Shown here piece by piece: positions 13,227 through 28,160 of a stretch of DNA of 64,000 nt (within the stretch, counting starts at the first letter, position 1; each line of letters begins with the position of its first letter). This DNA comes from Acanthaster planci. Taxonomy: Eukaryota; Echinodermata; Asteroidea; Valvatida; Acanthasteridae. The stretch is from contig NW_019091399.1 in the NCBI RefSeq assembly GCF_001949145.1, positions 130,859 through 194,858 on the forward strand, in the 5' to 3' direction. The position numbers were made by a program, and so were the translations under genes. The notes under the pieces were generated by a model that saw only the letters and a list, made by a program, of their open reading frames with translations, did not search any database and was not told the DNA's origin.

Positions 13227-13860
13227 TTACCATTCCACTGTGTGCAGTTCTCTTATAGGTGTGCTGTGCATCCCTGTGAAATTATTGTTAATTCATGCAA
13301 TGTTAACTTGTCTTCATGAGATGCCAACACCAGTGTAATTTTTTTATTTTGAACGATTATTCCAATTGTGAAAATGTTTTCACATTTGTATATATTCACA
13401 GGTGTTAAGTACTTATTTTTCAAATTGCCCTTTTTGACACTACTTTCAAAACTGTTTATTGACAAAAGGTCTCTGACATTTCAAATTGTTCTATTCTTTT
13501 CATCAAAGACACAGTTTCATTGTTCCAACTTTCCAGCTTAATATTTTCTTTAGTAACATTTTTGTCAACAGAATAAAAACATTATGGCTGAAAATACTCT
13601 AGATTTCATCAAAGCTTCTTATTCTATTTAATCTTGTCTTGGGGGTAATCTTTGCAATATTAACAAAATGAGCAAACCAGGAATTTTTCAGCTTCTCTTC
13701 AGAAATCAAATTTCCAAGTGGTTAAATGAACCAAAACAAAGATTTTCCAGAGTTTCATCAGAAAATAAATTTGTAAGGGGTAAGTCAGGGCATTTTCATA
13801 AAAATGAGCAAAAAATGAGGATTTTTCATATTTCATCAGAAATTCAAGTTGTAAGGGTTA
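13227..13860. repeat. Second copy of the satellite-flanking unit
   Basis: Near-identical to 9837-10440, with scattered substitutions (for example CATTCCACTG versus CATTCCATTG), so it is not an exact copy of the same read. It is preceded by a single N at 13226, which interrupts a satellite unit in mid-sequence. It is followed by satellite block 2. Confidence 0.8.
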
Positions 13861-16550
13861 GTCTTGTCATTTTCCTCAATATCGGTCAAAATGAACATTT
13901 CCCAGATTTTCATCAGAAATTTAAATTGTAAGGGGTTAGTCTTGGCATTTTCATCAAAATATGCAAAAATGAGGAGTTTTCAGAATTTCATCAGAAATTC
14001 TATTTCTAAGGGTTAGTCTTGTCATTTTCTTCAATATAGGCCAAAATGAGCATTTTTCAGAATTTAATCAAAAATTCCAGTTGTCAAGGGTTAGTCTTGG
14101 CATTTTCATCAAAATGAGCAAAAATGAGGATTTTTCCAGATTTTCATCAGAAATTCAAGTTGTAAGGGGTAAGTCTTGGCATTTTCATCAAATTGAGTAA
14201 AAATGAGGATTTTTCAGATTTTAACCAAAATTTAATACGTAAGGGGTTAGTCTTGCCATTTTCATCAAATTAAGCAAAAATGAGGATTTTTCACATTTTC
14301 CTCAGAAATTCAAGTTATAAGGGGTTAGTCTTGGCATTTTCATCAAAATGAGCAAAAATGACGATTTTCCACATTTTCACAAGAAACTCAAGTTGTAAGG
14401 GGTTAGTCTTGCCGTTTTCATCAAAATGAGCAAAAATGATGATTTCTCAGATTTTCATCAGAATTTCAAGTTGTAAGGGGTTAGTCTTGCCATTTTCATC
14501 AAAATCAGCAAAAAATGACGATTTTTCATATTTTCATCAGAAAGTCAAGTTGTAAGGGGTTAGTCTTGCAATTTTCATCAAATTAAGCAAAAATGAGGAT
14601 TTTTCAGATTTTCATCGGAAATTCAAGTCGTAAGGGGTTAGTCTTGCCATTATCATCAAAATGAGCAAAGATGATGATTTCTCAGATTTTCATCAGAAAT
14701 TCAAGTTGTAAGGGGTTAGTCTTGCCATTTTCATCAAAATCAGCAAAACATGATTTTTCAGATTTTCATCAGAAATTCAAGTTCTAAAGGATTATTCCAT
14801 ATTTTCATTAAAATGAGCAAAAATGAGGATTTTTCAGATTTTCTGCAGAAATTCAAGTTGTAAGGGGTTAGTCTTGCCATTTTCATCAAAATCAGCAAAA
14901 AAGAGGATTTTTCAGATTTTCATCAGAAATTCAAGTTGTAAGTGGTTAGTCTTGGCATTTTCATCAAAATGAGCAAAACTAATGATTTTTCAGATTTTCA
15001 CTACAATTAAATATGTAAGGGGTTAGTCTTGCCATTTTCATCACATTAAGCAAAAATGAGCATTTTTAAGATTTTCACTACAATTAAATATGTAAGGGGT
15101 TACTTTTGCCATTTTCATCAAATTGAGCAAAAATGACCATTTTTAAGATTTTCACTTTAATTGAATATGTAAGTGGTTAGTCTTGTCATTTTCATCAAAA
15201 TGAGCAAAAATGAGGATTTTTCAGATTTTCATCAGAAATTCAAGTTGTAAGGGGTTAGTCTTGGCATTTTCATCAAAATGAGCAAAGATGATGATTTCTC
15301 AGATTTTTATCAGAAATTTAAGTTGTAAGGGGTTAGTCTTGCCATTTTCATCAAAATCAGCAAAAATGACAATTTTTCATATTTTCATCAGAAATTCAAT
15401 CATCTTGCCATTTTCATGAAATTGAGCAAAACTGATGATTTTTTCAGATTTTCTGCAGAAATTCAAGTTGTAAGGGGTTAGTCTTGCCATTTTCATAAAA
15501 ATGAGCAAAAAAGAGGATTTTTCAGATTTTCATCAGAAATTCAAGTTGTAAGTGGTTAGTCTTGGCATTTTCATCAAAATGAGCAAAAATGAAGATTTTT
15601 CAAATTTTCGTCAGAAATTCAAGTTCTAAAGGATTATTCCATATTTTCATCAAAATGAGCAAAAATGAGGATTTTCAGATTTTCTTCAGAAATTCACGGT
15701 ATAAGGGGTTAGTCTTGGCATTTTCATCAGAATGAGCAAAAATGACAATTTTCCACATTTTCATAAGAAACTCAAGCTGTAAGGGGTTAGTCTTGGCATT
15801 TTCATCAAAATGAGCAAAAATAATGATTTCTCAGATTTTCATCAAAAATTCCAGTTGTCAAGGGTTAGTCTTGCCATTTTCATTAAAATTAGCAAAAATG
15901 AGGATTTTTCAGATTTTCATCAAACATTAGAGTTCTATAGGATTATTCCATATTTTCATTAAAATGAGCAAAAATGAGGATTTTTCACGTTTTCTTCAGA
16001 AATTCAAGGTATAAGGGGTTAGTCTTAGCATTTTCATCAAAATGAGCAAAAATGACAATTTTCCACATTTTCATAAGAAACTCAAGCTGTAAGGGGTTAG
16101 TCTTGGCATTTACATCAAAATGAGCAAAACTGATGATTTTTCAGATTTTCACCAAAATTTAATATGTAAGGGGTTAGTCTTGCAATTTTCATCAAATTGA
16201 GCAAAAATGATGATTTCTCAGATTTTCATCAGAAATTCAAGTTGTAAGGGGTTAGTCTTGGCATTTTCATCAAAATGAGCAAAAATGAAGATTTTTCAAA
16301 TTTTCGTCAGAAATTCAAGTTCTAAAGGATTATTCCATATTTTCATCAAAATGAGCAAAAATGAGGATTTTTCAGATTTTTATCAGAAATTCTATTTGTA
16401 ACGGTTAGTCTTGTCATTTTCTTCAATATCGGCCAAAATGAGCATTTTTCAGATTTTCATCAGAAATTCAAGTTGTCAGGGGTTTGTCTTGTCACTTTCA
16501 CTGAAACGAGCAAAAATAGGGATTTTTAGATTTTCATCAGAAATGTACTG
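13760..16550. repeat. Satellite/minisatellite array, ~78-bp unit (block 2)
   Basis: Continuation of the same ~78-bp dimeric satellite with the same subtypes as block 1. It decays into unique AT-rich sequence after about 16550. Together the two blocks hold roughly 70 units by length. Confidence 0.92.
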
Positions 16551-16559
16551 GTAATGGGG

Positions 16560-18276
16560 TTCACCTTGCGAATTATATTAAAATGTTTCCAATTGCAAAT
16601 TTTCTCCAAAATACTCAAAAGTGATTAATTTTTTGTATTGTCCAAACTCTTAAACATTTATTTATCTGCGAAAATTAATAGAGACAAGAATAACATATTT
16701 AATCAGTGAGATGTTTCCAAAATCACTGAGAGTTAAAGAAAGCCCTAGAAGCATCATACACCTTTTCATTCAACATGTATTGAAAAAAAAGCAAAATCTA
16801 AATAAAATGACATGGGGTTAAATTTCTTGATTTTTTATTACAATTTGACAAATCTTTACTATTCTTTAAATCACTCAGATATGCCTTTGAAGAAAGATTT
16901 GCACCTTCAATTTTTAGTCAAAATCCTGTGTAATCACTTCGTAAAACCAGGGAAAAAATAAAGTAAAATGGAACATAGAATACATGTACACCTCGTTGTT
17001 GCTCCATTCCAACTTCTAATTAAGCAATTATTTACAAGCTCAACTGAAGAGTATGAAAACCATTTAGAAGCAACTGTTTTCCCTTGGAATTCATTACATT
17101 GATGAATGCAACACAGCTATCAACTCAAGTTTAATGTACACATGTAGACCCAGGGAAATCAGCAGCATTTCTTAGTTACTTGCAAGATCAGCAGTTCATG
17201 GAAAGTTGACACAGGGAAAGTCATGAAAAAGTCATGGAAATTTTTTTTTCATTTTCTGGGCCTGGAAAAGTCATGAAATTTTTCGAACACAGTGTGTGAT
17301 TTCTATTACCAGATATACTGTAAGTACATAAAATGTGTGATTTTATTCGCAACTCCAGATAGTCCATGAAATTGCGTTATTGGGTCGTGGATTTTCATAA
17401 TTTGGTCATGGAAGAGTCATGGAATTTATCTGTCCTGTAGGTGCAGGAACCATATTGACACCTCTACACCGCTGGGAATTTACAAAGCAGCATTTCGGTC
17501 TTTTAACTGAGGAGAGACCCATTGTAAAAACATGTACCCAGCAAAAAGACAGAAATGCTTCTCTTACCATCAGAGGACTCATTAAATAAATTATCTACAT
17601 GTAGATGTGTGTGTCAAAGTTGCTAAGCTAATCACATCGCCTAGTGGTTTCATTAGGAATACAGATGGGATGGTGGATTGGTGGTGGGGCAAGGGCATGA
17701 CGGGATGTGGCAGAGATTTGCCAAGGCATCAGTTTGTGATGCGATTGTGATTCTAACTTTTATACATGTATCTAAATATCATCACACAGTGAAATGCCTT
17801 TATATACATGTAAACAAGGTCCTTGGGACTTTACCAATCACCAAGTTAAGGAAAAAGACCCTGTTTTATCATGAACAAAAAACAGAATATGACTTGGGAC
17901 CTAATAATTTTCTTTGTTATCAGCAGGGTGTTGTGTTTGGTCCCCTTATCAAGTTACCATTAGGGTTCATCTGTGTAATCTGTGTATATCCATACCTGAA
18001 GACCGTTTCCACTGTTGCCAATGTCCCCGATCTCAAAGATTCACATGTGCAAAATGGTCCACCTTATCAATACTTGTGTGCCAATTCATCAGAGAATTAC
18101 AAATTGCTGCACAAATTTACATGAGCCTGCAACGGTTTCATGCAGAATACGTATTTTACAACATATGTACATGAACAATGTAAGAAACACTCTAAATTCA
18201 AGCATTCACTTCACAAAGCAGAAGAGGCATGTTACCTTATTTAATCTTCATATTTCATTGCTTTCCTTACTCATTT
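16560..18276. other. Gene-free stretch downstream of the RAG1-like gene
   Basis: AT-rich sequence between the satellite and the 3' end of the minus-strand gene at 18277. At 17220-17425 there is a cluster of the simple motif AAAGTCATGGAAA and relatives in both orientations, probably a dispersed repeat. The open frame at 17678-18124 has no ATG start and no recognisable content. The part next to 18277 is probably the 3' UTR of the minus-strand gene. Confidence 0.5.
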
Positions 18277-19971
18277 TCACTGAACTGTTACAGTGGCCTC
18301 CAGAATTTGTTGCTCACCATCCTCAATAACTACATGGGCCACAACATTCTCTGTGTCAATGTCACCTTGGATCTCAGATTCTTCAGCTTCTTTCCTCTTC
18401 ATTGAGTAATCATGTTCCTTGGTGGCATCCTCGTCCTCTTTCTGCTCTGCTATCTCTGTATCTTTCCTGACTTGTCTCCTCCCGATGGCAGACCGTGGTT
18501 TCCATGTGGCATCCTTCTCTTCCAAGTCTTCTTCTTCGGCTTCATCCTCATCCTCCTCATCTTCTTCGCTACTAATACTCTCTATCTTCACGGGTGTCTT
18601 TCGCGGTCGCCCCCTTTTCCTGGGAGTACCTTTCCTACGATTCAGCTGTCTTGCTGAACTAGGCGTCAGTGACGTCACTGATAGCGGCCTCCCTCTCCCT
18701 CTCGTTAGGACTGGCTTCATCTTGTTTTGCCAGAGAAGATCAACATTCTTGGCCCGAGCATCGTCAACCTCAGCCAGAGCTTCCCGCAGTATGTAGAACA
18801 ACACGTCTATTTTGTCTAGATTGGCTAGACTGCAAGACTTCTCAAGGCAGTTCACAATGTCTTCCACGCGTGAGTTGGCTACTTTTTTGGTAACAAATCG
18901 CAGTGACCTTCTCTTGCGAGGTGACACTTTGCGCTCCACCTCAGGTTCCTGTTCTTCCTCTTCATCGCTGGAGCTTGAACTGTCATTTTTGTCATTGTAT
19001 GGGCATTCCTTCTCGTGTGCGATGATTTCAAAAGGGTTCAGCTTCGCTTCGCATCCTTTGCTGGCAAATGAGCAAGGAGCATCCAAGAGCAAATATAGGT
19101 GATTCAGCTGTTCCGTCGCATCAGACAGCTCCACGATCACCTCCTCACATTTTGGGCAGACATTGCCAAAATTCAGCCAATCACTGATGCAAGCCTCACA
19201 GAATATGTGCTTGCATTCTGTGCTGACTGGTTTCAAGGGCAGTCGCTTACAGAGGGCACACGTCAGGAACGCATAAGCAAAGTTCTTCTGATTGAAACGG
19301 TTAATGTCTATGCTCTCTTTTGCCTTCTCCTCCTTGATACTGCGAGCCTTGAATCGGCGGATCATGTTGAGGTAAACGTACTTAGTGAAGCCGTCTTGTT
19401 CAGGCTCTTCCAACCCTTCTTCAGGGTTAGCAACAAGGGTCTCATCTACTACAGCTCCCTGAAGAGCTTGCAGGAGAACGTTAGTTCTCTCTGTGTCTTG
19501 CGATGATAGTTCCTCTGTGTTCTCTTTCTTGGAGGCTGCATCATCCTCAGAGTTCTTGTCATCATGGATATTAGACTGGCCAGTCTCCTGTCTAGCTATC
19601 TTGGCCTGTGCCGCCAACTCTCCGACATCAATGGACAGTTTTCTCTTAGGGAGCAATCCCGAGGCTCGGTCACACACAAAGCACTCCTCGCTGTGTTTAT
19701 AAAATGTGTAGAGTTCAGGAAGTGGAGGCTTCTTGGATTTGGCAGGCTTCTTGAGGTACTGTTGTAGGACTAGACGACACTTCTGACAGACCATCTGTGG
19801 ATGGATTGCTGGGTCGTCATTGGTCAGGTCAATGCCATACAGCTGCTCCAATAAATCAGCGTAGTTATCCAAACAGTACTGGAGCTTCTCACCTGCCTGG
19901 CCACAGACACGACACAAAGTCCACAACTTAAAGATGTGCCTTTCCTCTGCTTCAATTTTGTTGAAGTCCAT
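18277..19971 (-). CDS. RAG1 N-terminal-region-like protein with RING, zinc finger, NBD-like region and AT-hooks
   Basis: 564-residue protein read from ATG at 19971; the CDS has no intron. N-terminal zinc module: C20-x2-C23, then LYGIDLTNDDPAIHP, C62-x2-C65, then C97-x2-C100 followed by a KRK basic patch, the same order as the RAG1 N-terminal domain. C3HC4 RING: C238, C241, C253, H255, C258, C261, C272, C275 (VSTECKHIFCEACI). An adjacent zinc finger has C300, C307, H319, C323, as in the RAG1 RING plus zinc-finger dimerisation domain. Residues 352-418 (basic RKRR, VTKK, then KIDVLFYILREAL) resemble the RAG1 nonamer-binding domain. Two AT-hook cores follow (RGRGRP 424-429, RGRPR 453-457), then an acidic tail. 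The RNase-H-type DDE core is absent. A likely 3' splice site (GATTTCAG) lies just upstream of the ATG, so there should be a 5' UTR exon and the 16 extra upstream codons are intronic. Likely nuclear, DNA/chromatin-binding E3 ligase-like; function is inferred. Confidence 0.85.
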   Translation of the reverse strand: MDFNKIEAEERHIFKLWTLCRVCGQAGEKLQYCLDNYADLLEQLYGIDLTNDDPAIHPQMVCQKCRLVLQQYLKKPAKSKKPPLPELYTFYKHSEECFVCDRASGLLPKRKLSIDVGELAAQAKIARQETGQSNIHDDKNSEDDAASKKENTEELSSQDTERTNVLLQALQGAVVDETLVANPEEGLEEPEQDGFTKYVYLNMIRRFKARSIKEEKAKESIDINRFNQKNFAYAFLTCALCKRLPLKPVSTECKHIFCEACISDWLNFGNVCPKCEEVIVELSDATEQLNHLYLLLDAPCSFASKGCEAKLNPFEIIAHEKECPYNDKNDSSSSSDEEEEQEPEVERKVSPRKRRSLRFVTKKVANSRVEDIVNCLEKSCSLANLDKIDVLFYILREALAEVDDARAKNVDLLWQNKMKPVLTRGRGRPLSVTSLTPSSARQLNRRKGTPRKRGRPRKTPVKIESISSEEDEEDEDEAEEEDLEEKDATWKPRSAIGRRQVRKDTEIAEQKEDEDATKEHDYSMKRKEAEESEIQGDIDTENVVAHVVIEDGEQQILEATVTVQ

Positions 19972-22908
19972 CTCGGCTAAAGTCCACTGAAATCCTGCCA
20001 AAATGACAGCATTATACATGTAACAGATGTTTCATTTGTACTATTCCAAACACTCATAATTACATGTATTTGTATGTGAATCTTCTGATAAATCACATTC
20101 AGAGTAAGAAAACCAAGGGGGTTCATAAAGGTTTAAGAATTTATGAGCACATGTACACATGGTACACATGCACATGTACTTAATACACTCAAGCATGTGA
20201 AGGGTACAGTGAACATGAACATGATGAGACATCAATTAGGCTTACACAGAGTAAAGAATTGTTTACACAAAATGAGAGCGAAATTTCACTTCCCCTTTTT
20301 TTCTGAAACGACTTGCGAATGTCTAATGTTATGGTTTGACAGTTACAACTGACGATCCGTCAATAATCAAGTTCGCAACCGTCCCTTGTCTTGGGCAATG
20401 TTGGCCCTTCAAAAGTAATAATACAAATACAGCACGTTGTTTTGTGCGATTCCTTGGTTGAAACTTTCATCAAAACACGTTTAGCAATTTCTATGTATAT
20501 TACACTCACTTTTGGTTTAAGTTGAACAGCTCAGAATAAAAGATTCACAAGAATAACGCAGAAAAAAGAAAGGACAAAATCCATCCCCCGGGCAAAGAAT
20601 GGCGGACTAACGCTTATGTGTCAAAGGTCAACATAAATTTGCCGAACGCAAGAGGGCGGCATTCAGGTTAACCACGGCTAGCTCAGATTATGATCTGAGC
20701 TCGATGAAAAACATACATTATTTTCAATAACTTTTTTGCTGTAGTATTACGAAACACGCGGGAAATAAGGAGAAATAAGGAATCCAGCAAAGCTATTGAA
20801 TTGCTGTTGCCACATATTTGAATGAATTCTGGGATAAGAGACTAGAAATACGATATGCATGTATGCAACTTGACGCAAACAAAAACTTTTGCAATGACAT
20901 TTCTTAGTTTTTTTATCTGCATTCATTGTGCTTTGCTGATATTTCTGATACAGCCAACAATATAAATGTAACAAAAGGCCTTGTTAGGTTATGCTCAGCA
21001 ACACCAAACAACTGTAAAGAAATTCTTGTCGATATCCACTTGAAATTGTGTTTAATACAGTATGCAAAGATTACTTTGATCCCTAAAGATGACAAATCTG
21101 ACGAATCAGTCACACCTAGAATTTATTTGAATCAAATTACAGAAATATGCACAAGTGTGTATTTTACCCACACTATATGGCTGAATGCCACTCTAGCTTT
21201 TCCTGTTTGTGTGAGAATCACTTTGCCCTTGTACCTTTAACTTAGAAAGGATGAATTATTTTATAGATCCACTCATTTTTTTTAAAGATTCCTATTTAAA
21301 TGAGAGTTTAATCCACAACATGTCAACTTCTTGTAATTCTGTAACAATGCCATTCAAAATACAGGTTTGCCAAGTTCTCTAGTTTACAGTGGATTTTTCT
21401 TCCTTTATCAAATTTTCCCTTTCAGAAAATAGAATGAAATAGACCAAAAGAATTGTAGCATCAAGAGATGAACAGCACACTCGTCCATAAGTTCATTCCT
21501 CGGTAATACAAGTCATGTATCACTTTATAAAAGCTTTCAGGTTTTTTCCTGACAAGAGCATTCACAAAACCAAATGTCACTGCCTATTTGTTTATGGGTT
21601 TTTAACACACAGTTTCAATATTTAATATTAAAAAACAAATCTGTATCAATGTTTTAGTAGACTTGTAGAAACACTTCCCATGACAAATTATCATTTTCCA
21701 AGTAACTTTGAGCCAAAGACAGTTGAAGTTATGCAATGAACAAAACAGCAAATAACTAAATCTCTCTAAGCATGTGCACCTCTAGTAGCCAGAATCAACT
21801 CGATACACACAAACCTAGACACAGCAGCACAGTTTATGAACAAATTTGCTGCCAAATAGTTCAATAGAAATTACTTCTTGTTAATTACCCTTTTGAACAT
21901 TCGGATAGTTCTTTGTAATGCTAGCACATTTAGGCACAGAGTAAAGAAAGGTTAACTGTTAAAAACGGGATCCTCCCAACCAAAGACTGAGACCAAACAT
22001 GTCAACTACAGCAATTGTTCCACATAAACTTCAAAATGAATAACGCATAGTTAGTGCACATTTCACTTCAGAATGACTTGTTACAAGTTACATCATGCAA
22101 TATAGTGATGTGTGAAGGTAGACAGCAAAATGTCAACTTTTCCAAGAAAATGTAAAAAAAAGGAAAATTACCAATAAAATCTAACTACTGGTACAATTGT
22201 GTTGAGCTACAGCGCAAACTATTAATACAACCCAACTCCGTAAGCAACGAGCCCATGAAGGAAGGCGACACAGGGAAAAAGTACTTTCAAGAATTAAAAC
22301 CAACAATTTTAGAGACATTTAAAGCACCTATTCTCATTAAACTATCCAAAAATGGTGAAAATACTTCTGCCAAATTTGAAATTTTCACAATGATTCCATG
22401 AATGCAACAGCAGCATTGCAAGCATCTTGCTGACTTCTGGCTGGCATCCAAAGAATTCAAACCACAAACTTACTTGGTGGTTTTAACTTTTTAAATACAT
22501 ATCGTTGGTTTGCCAGCCTGCTTGTAATACTGGCAATATGAGAATTTTCTTATACGTTATGTACAGTATTGACGAGGCAATGATGACTGTTCACAAAGGT
22601 TGTCAAACTAATTCCCCTTCTACTGGCAACAACACATTTGCTACTCTAAAAATAAAACTATTCCGTACCAGAATGAATTGGGAGGACTGCACAAGAAGAT
22701 TTTTTCCATCTTCAAGTTTAGATTTACATTTACAAGTAAGCATCTGTTTTTGTATTACATACCACCCCTTTGAGGAAGTGCACTGGTTCGTGTTTCACAA
22801 ACCGTACACCAGCTGACCCTGTCTGATGAGAAGATACCATTACTGAATTCAGGTAGGGGACAGCAAATGGAGGGTGGGGCTAAACCGTTAACATACATGA
22901 ATACCCAA
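19972..22908. other. Gene-free stretch between the RAG1-like gene and SURF4
   Basis: The left part should hold the promoter and 5' UTR exon of the RAG1-like gene, probably near the less AT-rich stretch at 20580-20660; I could not fix the exon. At 20148-20230 there is a cluster of ACATGTAC/GTACACATG palindromes. The right part, up to 22908, is probably the long AT-rich SURF4 3' UTR. No other coding exon is recognisable. Confidence 0.45.
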
Positions 22909-26454
<3,546 letters not shown>

Positions 26455-26950
26455 TTTCCTCAAATGACCACAAAAACGTCTAATTTTGTGAGACAGTTGC
26501 GCTCACGACCGACCGCTCTCTCGCCCAAAATACCGGAAGGGCCATGCATACGGCTACACAGTTGTACACATTATAGGCAGTATGCGGCACTCACGCGCGC
26601 TACTAGATTTGTCGCTGGTTCCAGCACAACGCTTGTGTGTTTTCAATTACTGATACGGGAGCCAGCCCCCACCCGACCACCGGTGCCACGTCTGCTTTGC
26701 GAGCGCCCTCCATTGACCATAGTTGTGAAAAACAACAAAAGCAAAACAAACACCTCCAGACCAAAACACTCTTCCCCTGAAAACTACCATCTAGAAAAAA
26801 TGTTTCAAAATAGGAAAGCATCATGATGGTTAAGCCAGGAACAAAAGAGGAGGCACTTAGGCCTGCGATCGAAAATTAAGAATGATAGAGCTTTGTATTA
26901 CGGGGTTTGCCCTTACCAAACATATATATTCATATATGGAAGGGCTGCGT

Positions 26951-26992
26951 AGCACCATGGAGGAATAAAAACACATTCCTCCATGGTAGCAC
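26951..26992. repeat. Short hairpin
   Basis: Inverted repeat: GTAGCACCATGGAGGAAT is mirrored, with minor differences, by ATTCCTCCATGGTAGCACC, separated by about 8 bases (AAAAACAC). It lies just left of a much longer inverted repeat at 27003-27167, so it is probably part of the same mobile-element remnant. Confidence 0.7.
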
Positions 26993-27002
26993 CGTGATCA
27001 GA

Positions 27003-27167
27003 ATATCGACAGGAATATAATACCAAATCAATGCTCTGAAATATGTGATTGCCGAGCTTTCGGTAACTGAGTACCCTCTTCAGGGCAAGCAGGAGGTACC
27101 CAGTTACTGAAAGCTCGGCAATCACATATTTCAGAGTACTGATTTGATATTATATTCTTGTCGATAT
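27003..27167. repeat. Long imperfect hairpin (~75-bp arms)
   Basis: The left arm, 27003-27080, contains TGAAATATGTGATTGCCGAG. The right arm, 27093-27167, carries its reverse complement CTCGGCAATCACATATTTCA. The match continues outwards to ATATCGACA / TGTCGATAT-like ends and inwards to a loop of about 12 bases. The arms differ at only a few positions. This is typical of a foldback MITE. Confidence 0.8.
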
Positions 27168-27179
27168 ATATTTATATTC

Positions 27180-27300
27180 ACTGTATACTAAGTACTTGTG
27201 TCCGAGAGCTTGCGAAAAAAGTCACAAGCTTATTTGGATGGGATTCAAACGCACGACCTCCTGCTTGCTATTTCAGACGTCTTCATGTCAGGAATCCCCC
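27180..27300 (-). mobile_element. tRNA-derived SINE-like copy
   Basis: Read on the minus strand it carries GACGTCTGAAATAGCAAGCA, then a B-box-like GCGTTTGAATCC, then CAAGCTTGTG and GCAAGCTCTCGGACA. The same order occurs on the plus strand at 28040-28160, so these are two copies in opposite orientation of one tRNA-headed element. Confidence 0.55.
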
Positions 27301-28039
27301 CCCCCCTTGCGGCTGGACGTGTGGATTTTGTGGACTCATGTCTTATAATCCTGTTATTATCAATTTCTGGACGTACGTAGATTTAGTTCTAAATGGTTTT
27401 AATTTCATAAGTGGATGTCCTCTGTGCCCCGTAAATAATAAATTCGGCCCAAAAAAATGTCTTAGGTATATTTAGGAGGGAAGTGTTGGGGGGGTGTCCC
27501 AACTGCAGATCTGAAATAACATTTGATGCATGACTGAAAACCCAAACATTTCTCCCTGTCTTTTGGGTTGACTACATGCATAATTTCATATTCTTGTAAT
27601 AGAACAATTTGAAAACAAAGTGAAGTTTACATGCATTTATTCAAAAATAAATAGAATTGTCAACCAAAAAGTAACGATCAATAATAAGTACAAGATCTGG
27701 CTGACGGGTTTTGAACTTATATGACAAAAAACGCAATAAAGAAAAGTGTAAACTAAAAACACTGAGCAGTAACAACCCCAGCCTTTATGGTGACAAAACC
27801 AGGCTGTTTGGCATGAACAGAGGTAGGATTAGATGGAAGGTGATTGCAGTTGGCCTTAAATTCTTTTTTAACTCAACTAATTAGCAAAAACTAATTCTCA
27901 AAAACCACCAGATGCCTCCATATAGGGTTTTAACCACCGAGCTAGCCGGGGTCGGCTGGTCGGTCCGCCGGACTCAGGTGTAGCAGCGGGTACTGCGAAC
28001 TATTTTCAAGTTGCGTTGGGGAGATGTTAATTTTATATT

Positions 28040-28160
28040 ACGGTGGTCGAGTAGTTAAGACGTCTGCACTAGTAAGCAGGTCGTGGGTTCGAGTAAGCTT
28101 GTGAATTGTTACGCAAGCTCTCGGACAAGCACTGAGTATACTGTGTTTAAAAATATATAC
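28040..28160 (+). mobile_element. tRNA-derived SINE-like copy
   Basis: The head contains an A-box-like GGTCGAGTAGTTAAG and a B-box-like GGGTTCGAGT at tRNA-like spacing. It is followed by TAAGCTTGTGAATTGTTACG and CAAGCTCTCGGACAAGCACT, matching the minus-strand copy at 27180-27300. It does not fold as a functional tRNA: no acceptor-stem partner is seen. Confidence 0.6.

Noticed and set aside
10360-16550. CRISPR array
   Set aside because: The units are contiguous diverged tandem repeats without unique spacers, in an intron-containing eukaryotic genome.
17678-18124. 148-aa frame downstream of the satellite
   Set aside because: It starts with GTG, shows no domain and lies next to the 3' UTR side of the minus-strand gene.
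19972-20019. Sixteen extra N-terminal codons of the RAG1-like protein
   Set aside because: They overlap a good 3' splice site just upstream of the Met at 19971, so they are read-through of an intron.
18277-20640. A complete ProtoRAG/RAG transposon around the RAG1-like gene
   Set aside because: There is no DDE core, no RAG2/Kelch-like frame, and I saw no heptamer-bearing terminal inverted repeats on either side. Only the N-terminal-type modules are present.
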